Below, one piece after another: positions 1-4,997 of a stretch of 6,775 nt of DNA. The translations under genes were made by a program, and so were the position numbers. Every line of letters starts with the position of its first letter. Position 1 is the first letter of the stretch. Source of the DNA: JAQCEJ01 sp046160425 (GTDB lineage Bacteria; Planctomycetota; Planctomycetia; Planctomycetales; Planctomycetaceae); contig JBJXGP010000287.1 of assembly GCA_046160425.1 (NCBI GenBank), positions 1 to 6,775 of the forward strand. The letters are read 5' to 3'. Under the pieces are notes generated by a model. That model had not been told where the DNA came from. It ran no database searches and saw only the letters and a list, made by a program, of their open reading frames with translations.

Positions 1-90
1 ACTAACGCCTGGTTGCATCGCTACGGTCGCCTTGCGATTCGGAAAGACCGAAGAGCCGATACCTTCCTCGGCTGGACTCAACTCGCTTGC
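1..90. other. Non-coding end of the cassette block with a small inverted repeat
   Basis: No gene or convincing start of an immunity gene is seen after the third toxin's TAA. AGCCGA at 54-59 pairs with TCGGCT at 68-73 across an 8-base loop, without a clear T run, so a terminator is uncertain. The rest (C-G-C-T-A-C-G-G-T-C-G-C-C-T-T-G-C-G type sequence near 19-36) looks like intergenic repeat DNA. Only 90 bases are visible, so a protector gene farther left is possible. Confidence 0.35.
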
Positions 91-1491
91 TTATTCACTA
101 TCCTTAAGAGGTTTTGACGGAGGCTCATTGATACCCTCATTATTCTTAAACCAACGTGTATGATTCTTGCTCCTTGTAGGAAGATCGCCTGTCTCTCCAA
201 ATTTAAGAATACGGCCATTACTGTCTCTGACGGCATAAACCGTATGCGGACCAGGCGTATCTAACCGATTCTTGTGCAAATTCAGATCGGGAAAGTTGTC
301 GATCTCATCGATCCCCAGTCTTCGGCCAAGCGCTTTCTGCCCCTTGAAATTGAGGTCTGCGAAATCATCCAGTCCACCAACACCGCACATATTATGCACC
401 AACGCCCCGTGGGTGCCAACGCGGAAGACGTGCTCGGTCGTCTCCAGGTTGTAAAGCAGGCCGGTGTATGTGGTGCGCGACAACGAGGCGATGCGCTGCT
501 GGCCCTTCGTCGTGCTGACTCGCTCTCCCTCGCGTAGCTCGCCGACCGGAACGAACTCTTCGCGATCTTCGCTCCAGTACGGATGCTCGGGAGTCACGCG
601 TACCGACTCCGACTGACCTTCGATGCGGATCTCAACCAACTCGGCATCGCGACATTCATGCACGAACTTGCCAATCACCACCGTCCCCAACCCCGGCTGG
701 GTCGGCGGACACGGCTCAATCGCCAGCACCTCCGCCTCACCCACCGCCCCCATCTCGACGAGGTCCAGGTGGATTGTCTCGCCGACGACGACGGCGTGAT
801 GCTCAATCCATTCGATGGGACGCAGCAGATCGATCCACAGCAACAGCGATTGCGACTTCGCCATCCGCAACCGGATCTTCCGCCACGTCGCGGGATTGAC
901 GTCGACGTCGCTAACCTGTTCGCGGAGGGGGTTATGGCCGCGCACTTTGTCGGCCACTTCAATCTGGCTGATGGGAATAATGGACTGTCGCGAAGGATGA
1001 CTTGCGACGGGCATCGCCACCGTCGCCTGCGCTTCATCGGCATGACGGTGCGAGGTGATCGATGATCCGAAGTTCCAGAAACAACACCCGGCGAGCAGGA
1101 AACACAAGATCGTCGCCAGCGACTTCACGCGTGGGAAGCGACCGGCACGCGGTGAATTCGTGACGTCTGGCCGTGAGGAACGAACAGAGGCAACAACACC
1201 CTCACCCGGCCTTTGGCCGACTTCTCCCGCAGGAAGTGATACACGAGCCGACGGCAAGCCGACTTGATCGACGCGCGACCAGACGGCATCGACGTCGGCA
1301 TCATGGGTCGTATCAACATTGTCTTCGAGAAGTCTCGGTCGAGAAGTGCGGGGCGTGAACTGATCAAGCCGAGCGAATGCCAGATCGTGTGCGGTCATCG
1401 ATTCTTCCTCTGTGTGAGAGCGAGACTTTCGACGGGAACGAATCAGCGAGCGGCCGATCATCGACAAGCCGATGCCGCTGACGAGCATCAC
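91..1491 (-). CDS. Shortened polymorphic toxin cassette: membrane hairpin, variant Hint domain, truncated GIY-YIG-like tip
   Basis: Starts at GTG 1491 or the adjacent ATG 1488; the frame opens after a TAA at 1554-1552 with no clear ribosome site. It begins at the first TM helix (M-L-V-S-G-I-G-L-S-M-I, residues 2-12) and lacks the Gly/Ala-rich backbone of the other two copies. R-S-R-R-K-S-R (18-24), a variable linker and a TM helix (about 123-141) follow. The Hint domain (about 173-367) shows R-G-H-N-P (184-188), TPEH (300-303) and terminal His366-Asn367; no Cys nucleophile is visible. The 99-residue tip has V-Y-A-V (418-421), K-F-G-E-T (430-434), Arg440 and His444, the spacing of a GIY-YIG (URI) nuclease. 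The protein ends 22 residues after His444, before the helix that carries the catalytic Glu in this fold, so the nuclease may be incomplete. No immunity gene is visible in the 90 bases after it. Confidence 0.7.
   Translation of the reverse strand: MMLVSGIGLSMIGRSLIRSRRKSRSHTEEESMTAHDLAFARLDQFTPRTSRPRLLEDNVDTTHDADVDAVWSRVDQVGLPSARVSLPAGEVGQRPGEGVVASVRSSRPDVTNSPRAGRFPRVKSLATILCFLLAGCCFWNFGSSITSHRHADEAQATVAMPVASHPSRQSIIPISQIEVADKVRGHNPLREQVSDVDVNPATWRKIRLRMAKSQSLLLWIDLLRPIEWIEHHAVVVGETIHLDLVEMGAVGEAEVLAIEPCPPTQPGLGTVVIGKFVHECRDAELVEIRIEGQSESVRVTPEHPYWSEDREEFVPVGELREGERVSTTKGQQRIASLSRTTYTGLLYNLETTEHVFRVGTHGALVHNMCGVGGLDDFADLNFKGQKALGRRLGIDEIDNFPDLNLHKNRLDTPGPHTVYAVRDSNGRILKFGETGDLPTRSKNHTRWFKNNEGINEPPSKPLKDSE
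1199..1236. repeat. Double-hairpin repeat resembling a CCCTCACCC...CTCCCGCAGG intergenic element, inside the toxin 3 linker
   Basis: Two adjacent small inverted repeats lie in the linker of the third toxin: CGGCC-TTT-GGCCG at 1207-1219 and ACTTC-TCCCGCAG-GAAGT at 1219-1236. Together with the leading CCCTCACCC they resemble a common bacterial intergenic repeat. The reading frame passes through as P-A-G-E-V-G-Q-R-P-G-E-G. Confidence 0.5.
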
Positions 1492-1550
1492 GAGCGGTGA
1501 CCAGTTCCGTTCATCGATATTCGGTGGAGCGACGGGAACGACGAGCCAAC

Positions 1551-1571
1551 ATTATATGCGTGATCGGTCAA
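1551..1571 (-). promoter_or_regulatory. Possible -10 element ahead of the third toxin
   Basis: On the minus strand TATAAT occurs at 1556-1551, between the second immunity gene and the third toxin. The only -35-like sequence, TTGACC at 1571-1566, is just nine bases away, too close for a standard sigma-70 promoter, and there is no extended TG. It could give the last cassette its own weak promoter, but chance is as likely. Confidence 0.2.
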
Positions 1572-1577
1572 ATCGCA

Positions 1578-2270
1578 CTAATGCGACAAAACCTGTCCAC
1601 GTTCCCACGACAGGATCTCGTCCGCAACCAACTGAACTTGCCACATGAGATCGTCATTATGAAGCGGGTCTTGACCCCAGTAAGAAAACTCCTCATCCCC
1701 GCTCAATACCATGGCTGATGCCAACAGATAGATTTCTTCCGCATCATAGACCTGCATGACTCCAGGCCATTCCGCCAGTCGCTGGGCTGCATTGATCAAG
1801 TTGACATCAAATTTAATGATTTGCGCATAAAGTGGTTCTGTACGATCGAGTCGTTGAATATGTAAAGCCGCGCGTTGTCGTGCATGTGCAGAACGGTCCA
1901 ATAACGACTGCCCGTGCTCTCTGGCCAAGGCTTCCACTGCCGTTGGTGCATTTCTGGCTAACAAGTATTCCCATTCCTTGGCCTGAGATGTGGTTTCGAC
2001 GATGGTGTGCCCTCGCTCTTTGTCGCTGGCTACGTTTAATAGTAGATTACCTTCGGAGATTCCTTTGATACAAATCCAACGTGTCACTGATATAAATACA
2101 TAGCCTGCAACTGCCTCGTTCTTCTTGCCTGCAAACGAGAGTTCAATCAAGAGGTATAGGTCGGACAACACATCTGGCCGTATAAATCCCAGATCATGAC
2201 GCCCAACACGACGTGTAATGAATCCAATCGGTTCGAGCAGTTTCTGTAACCTGCGTTGACTGACTTTCAT
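1578..2270 (-). CDS. Candidate immunity protein, family not recognised
   Basis: A 230-residue protein with no signal peptide or TM helix. It starts at ATG 2270, overlapping the TGA of the second toxin gene, and ends with TAG at 1580-1578. I do not recognise its family. The N-terminal ~65 residues alternate charged and hydrophobic residues like a small beta sheet; the middle (about 90-170) is helical and rich in Ala, Arg and Glu; the C-terminus is acidic with several Trp residues, a composition common in proteins that bind a basic toxin. The immunity role is inferred only from its position behind a toxin tip, tight coupling, and atypical composition. It has no internal stop or frameshift, so it is probably functional. 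Confidence 0.65.
   Translation of the reverse strand: MKVSQRRLQKLLEPIGFITRRVGRHDLGFIRPDVLSDLYLLIELSFAGKKNEAVAGYVFISVTRWICIKGISEGNLLLNVASDKERGHTIVETTSQAKEWEYLLARNAPTAVEALAREHGQSLLDRSAHARQRAALHIQRLDRTEPLYAQIIKFDVNLINAAQRLAEWPGVMQVYDAEEIYLLASAMVLSGDEEFSYWGQDPLHNDDLMWQVQLVADEILSWERGQVLSH
2267..2270 (-). promoter_or_regulatory. ATGA stop-start overlap coupling toxin 2 to its protector
   Basis: The minus strand reads ATGA: ATG (2270-2268) starts the second immunity candidate and TGA (2269-2267) ends the toxin. There is no strong purine-rich ribosome site in the 20 bases before it, so translation of this gene probably depends on ribosomes finishing the toxin frame. That implies the cassette is, or recently was, translated even though its own start is weak. 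Confidence 0.6.
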
Positions 2271-4210
2271 GGTCGGACAACCCAGTAGGCGATGCCTGAT
2301 TGGTGCAGCGCTTCGCGCAACCTCGCCCCTATTCCACTGGTAGGAAGCTCCTCAGTTCCAAACCAGATGATTTTCTTTATCGCTTTTTCGGTTTTCGACA
2401 ATGCAAAATCGGAGCCAACCTGATTCAGTTTTCGCGACAATTGGTCGTGATTCATACGACTCCAAGGCGTTGTGTTCCCTTCAAATGCCGTGCTTGTCGT
2501 TTCGTCATAATCATCAAATTTTCGACTGCCTAAGCCTTTTCCGGTACTCCATGGTGTTTCAAAAACTTTTTCCTTTGCACCAGGCCGAACTTTTTGTACG
2601 AACTCATCATGTATGAATTTTGACGATTTACCACCTGCAAGATCCATCACATCGTCGCAGCCGACGTTATGCACGACGATGCCGCTCGTCCCGACGTGGT
2701 ACACATGCTGGCCGGAGACTTCTAAATTGTAGACGACCTCAGCCGTATCAGCTTTGCCGTCGCCAGATGGCGGGCCGCGGGGGGCTAATGAGATCACGCG
2801 GGCGGTGCGCTCGTAGGCTGTCTTGACCCATTCGCCCGGCTGAAGATTGACCGCAGGGACGAATTCATCCCGGTTCACCGACCAGAACGGATGCCCCGGC
2901 GTGCAGCCGATCGGCTCTGGTTCACCCTCGATCTGCACATCGATCAGGTCACGCGCCAGATGCCGATAGATGGCGGTGACGACTCGTCGACCGGTCCCAT
3001 CATCGGGTTCGATCTCGGGACATGCACGAATCGACTTCACCAGCAAGGGCTTGTCGAGTTCGATATGTGAGACTGAGAAATCGACAGTTTCGCCTTCAAT
3101 GAGTCCCAGTTGTTCGATCTCAGCGAGTGAGAACAGGCAATCGGCCGTGAACCAGCCCTCACCCATCGGGCCGAACAGCGAGACATGCCGGGTGATTGCC
3201 GGATTGGGTTCCACGTTGGGGATGTCCTGACCCGCCAGTTGCGGATTCTCGCCGATGATCCGGCGACCGAGCCGCATCGAACCAATCGGCGCGGTGACGA
3301 GTCGCTTCTCGACTCGCGGATGGACCGAAGACGTCGCTTGGGCCGAATCGCTGCGACCGGGTATGAACCCGCTCAGCCCCTGCCAGTAACAGAACCCGCC
3401 GAACAGAAGCAGAAGCACGCTGATCAGCGACCACTTGCGGGAGGGCTTGGTTTCGCGGCGAGTCAGCGCGGAATCCGGCGCACGCAAAACCTTAGCCCCG
3501 GCCACCCGATGCGAAGAAGAGACACTGGCAGTGCCAGTGGCACCCGAATCCGCCCATGCGCTGCCGGTGGCGAAGAGTTGATCGCGGTCATCGTCGTTGG
3601 TCGATGCTGAAGTTGATCGGTGCGACACCATCAGCGGCTCCCTTTCCTTCGCAACAGGTGAACTCGAATGTAATGGTAACGGTTCATCCCGCAGTTCGGA
3701 ATAGATGCGATCCCGATCGTGCAATTCGCAATCGGTTTCCAGTTCTTCCCGTCGCTTGCGATGACGGCGAGACATGACGCGGCCGATGACCATCGCGGCG
3801 GTCCCCACCGACAGCCAATGCACAAGCTGCGTCTGCACCGGATGGAAGTGACCGCTCGCCGAGGGAGTCGCGAAATACTCCCAATGCAGACCCAGCGGTG
3901 TCGGGTACACGAAGCACTGTATACTTCCCAGATTCTTCATCGACAATCCTGCACCGACCAATCCCAAGGCGTCTCCCCAACCGAAGTTGCCTTCGCTGTA
4001 GTGCTTCGCCGCCGTGGCGACGTCGCCGACGGCGTTGGTGACTTCCCATGCGACCAACAACTTGGCGCCGAGCGAGCCGCATTGCACGAGGCCGGGGCCG
4101 AACGCGCCGATGGCGATGCTTGTCCCAATGCCGACGACGGTCCCTGCGACTTTACCATAGATGTAGGCGTCTTCATTGCCAAAGATCGGCCCGATGTCGG
4201 GGATCGACAA
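2267..4210 (-). CDS. Orphan polymorphic toxin cassette: membrane hairpin, variant Hint domain, possible PD-(D/E)xK-type nuclease tip
   Basis: The first usable start is TTG at 4210, with no convincing ribosome site, so translation is doubtful; the frame itself is intact for 647 codons. Residues 1-100 repeat the Gly/Ala-rich backbone of the first toxin. A TM helix lies at about 132-147, then S-R-R-H-R-K-R-R, a Ser/Thr/acidic linker, and a TM helix at about 261-277. The Hint domain (about 308-515) belongs to a subtype marked by I-G-E-N-P near 320; it keeps TPGH (437-440) and terminal His514-Asn515 but has no visible Cys nucleophile. The 132-residue tip contains K-F-D-D-Y-D (564-569), A-F-E-G-N (575-579), a helix, a strand I-K-K-I-I-W-F-G (611-618), a helix and a final strand Y-W-V-V. 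This order suits a restriction-endonuclease fold with Asn in place of the usual Lys, which is inference. The next gene overlaps it by ATGA and is the probable protector. Confidence 0.75.
   Translation of the reverse strand: MSIPDIGPIFGNEDAYIYGKVAGTVVGIGTSIAIGAFGPGLVQCGSLGAKLLVAWEVTNAVGDVATAAKHYSEGNFGWGDALGLVGAGLSMKNLGSIQCFVYPTPLGLHWEYFATPSASGHFHPVQTQLVHWLSVGTAAMVIGRVMSRRHRKRREELETDCELHDRDRIYSELRDEPLPLHSSSPVAKEREPLMVSHRSTSASTNDDDRDQLFATGSAWADSGATGTASVSSSHRVAGAKVLRAPDSALTRRETKPSRKWSLISVLLLLFGGFCYWQGLSGFIPGRSDSAQATSSVHPRVEKRLVTAPIGSMRLGRRIIGENPQLAGQDIPNVEPNPAITRHVSLFGPMGEGWFTADCLFSLAEIEQLGLIEGETVDFSVSHIELDKPLLVKSIRACPEIEPDDGTGRRVVTAIYRHLARDLIDVQIEGEPEPIGCTPGHPFWSVNRDEFVPAVNLQPGEWVKTAYERTARVISLAPRGPPSGDGKADTAEVVYNLEVSGQHVYHVGTSGIVVHNVGCDDVMDLAGGKSSKFIHDEFVQKVRPGAKEKVFETPWSTGKGLGSRKFDDYDETTSTAFEGNTTPWSRMNHDQLSRKLNQVGSDFALSKTEKAIKKIIWFGTEELPTSGIGARLREALHQSGIAYWVVRP
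2761..2772. repeat. Short inverted repeat CGCCA-GA-TGGCG in a Hint-domain insertion of toxin 2
   Basis: Five-base arms around two bases, in a stretch encoding P-R-G-P-P-S-G-D-G-K that is absent from the corresponding loop of the third toxin's Hint domain. It could be a small repeat-derived insertion, but the arms are short enough to arise by chance in GC-rich DNA. Confidence 0.3.
3523..3539. repeat. Palindrome CACTGGCA-G-TGCCAGTG inside the toxin 2 linker
   Basis: Perfect 8-base arms around a single central base, in the linker between the TM helices of the second toxin, encoding T-G-T-A-S-V. The flanking GCACCC extends the resemblance to a dispersed repeat. It falls at roughly the same place in the protein as the palindromes of toxins 1 and 3 but has an unrelated sequence. 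Confidence 0.55.
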
Positions 4211-4273
4211 GAACTCGTCGAACGGGTTGATCGTGTTGAGGAAGCCGTCGACGACTCCCGCGGCGGCGTCTGC
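3911..4273 (-). repeat. Backbone direct repeat, copy 2 (in the orphan cassette)
   Basis: The second copy lies about 2.5 kb from the first in the same orientation. It starts within about 30 bases of the first immunity gene's stop codons and carries the Gly/Ala-rich backbone up to the segment before the first TM helix. The protein similarity ends near Gln-Cys-Phe (codons ending at 3911), after which linkers and Hint domains diverge. No third copy exists in front of the third toxin. Confidence 0.85.
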
Positions 4274-4303
4274 GACGAAGGTCGGAATCTGCCAGCACCG
4301 ATG
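4211..4303 (-). pseudogene. Backbone remnant upstream of the second toxin, cut off by tandem stops
   Basis: Between the tandem TGA codons (4309-4304) and the TTG at 4210, the frame of the second toxin stays open and encodes ...A-A-A-G-V-V-D-G-F-L-N-T-I-N-P-F-D-E-F, nearly the same as the first toxin at 6766-6712 (A-A-G-F-V-D-G-F-L-N-T-I-N-P-F-D-E-F). It has no ATG, GTG or TTG codon before 4210. About six codons next to the stop (H-R-C-W-Q-I) are a junction whose counterpart would lie beyond the window edge. It is best read as a leftover of the coding region once joined to a full N-terminal backbone. Confidence 0.7.
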
Positions 4304-4306
4304 TCA

Positions 4307-4987
4307 TCAGAGGCGAGCGGATCTCTTCACCAGCCGATTTTTCGGCACCAGTCCTTTCCGTTGCAGTGATTTGAGCATTTCCGGCGTCAATGTGCTCAAG
4401 TCAGCGGGAAGATTATCGAGTGGGTCATCGCGAATCGGCAGTTCCTTGATCGTCAACTGCTTGATCTCCGCAGCGCGAATACGATCAAGTACTTCCTCGG
4501 TGATGATCATAGTTGCCCCGTCATCAAATGCTATCGACGTTCGAGGAACATCACGTGATAAAACATATAACGGCTTGTGGGGCATGAAAATAAATTGTCG
4601 GCACGTTTTACAAAAATATGGTTCGATGACCTCCTTCCCGCGGAGTTGAACTTGCTGCAGCGGATAGACCGCCTTACGGTCGGTCAACAGCTTCCCTTCC
4701 GGTGTGAAGATACGGCCGAAAATATATCGCTTTCCCGGCCGCAATCGCAACACGTCCATCAGATCCCGGCGGATAATGGGGATCAACGTATGCCCTTCAA
4801 AATTGTATGGACAATATGTCCCGAGTTCTTTCGTGTGGAAATCAAAAGATTTTGTAAGTCTTTTGACATGCGAGCAATTCGCATATAAACTTCTCTGAAA
4901 AGCTGCGGCATATTCATTATTCATCGCCAATGGCCAGTAAACATTGGGAGATTCCAGCAAAAATAGTTTTATTGGGGAGGACTGCAT
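4307..4987 (-). CDS. Probable immunity protein, double-CXXCG (SitI6-like) family
   Basis: A 226-residue soluble protein with no signal peptide or membrane helix. It starts at ATG 4987, 8 bases after the HNH toxin stop, with an AAGG ribosome site overlapping that stop codon. Residues about 157-187 (D-G-A-T-M-I-I ... I-K-E-L-P-I-R) resemble, from memory, the C-terminal segment of the Myxococcus SitI6/double-CXXCG family, which is paired with lipoprotein toxins carrying HNH-type tips. The second cysteine pair survives as C126-K-T-C129, without the Gly; the first is reduced to single cysteines (Cys38, Cys59), so any metal site would be incomplete. The family match and position suggest it binds and blocks the neighbouring LHH nuclease; this is inference. 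The gene ends in two consecutive TGA codons (4309-4304). Its composition is AT-rich (21 of 60 bases G/C at 4861-4920), unlike the toxin backbone. Confidence 0.7.
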   Translation of the reverse strand: MQSSPIKLFLLESPNVYWPLAMNNEYAAAFQRSLYANCSHVKRLTKSFDFHTKELGTYCPYNFEGHTLIPIIRRDLMDVLRLRPGKRYIFGRIFTPEGKLLTDRKAVYPLQQVQLRGKEVIEPYFCKTCRQFIFMPHKPLYVLSRDVPRTSIAFDDGATMIITEEVLDRIRAAEIKQLTIKELPIRDDPLDNLPADLSTLTPEMLKSLQRKGLVPKNRLVKRSARL

Positions 4988-4993
4988 TATAAA

Positions 4994-4997
4994 CCTT
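4994..4997 (-). promoter_or_regulatory. Ribosome binding site of the first immunity gene
   Basis: The minus strand reads TAAGG, with AAGG at 4997-4994 lying six bases before the ATG at 4987. It overlaps the TAA stop codon of the HNH toxin gene (4998-4996), so termination of the toxin and initiation of the immunity gene occur at the same place. This favours co-translation of the pair from one message. Confidence 0.55.

Noticed and set aside
1..180. Frameshift that would restore the rest of the GIY-YIG domain
   Set aside because: The two other minus-strand frames through 1-180 were read; one stops soon after the Arg/His region and neither shows the expected Glu-bearing helix, so truncation rather than a simple frameshift is favoured.
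4304..4309. Stop-codon read-through (for example selenocysteine) linking immunity gene 1 to the orphan toxin
   Set aside because: Two consecutive TGA codons, no obvious hairpin immediately downstream, and fusing a protector to a toxin makes no clear sense; a recombination joint is simpler.
3719..4369. Plus-strand open frame of 216 codons antisense to the orphan backbone
   Set aside because: It mirrors conserved minus-strand backbone codons and crosses the toxin-immunity joint without any recognisable domain.
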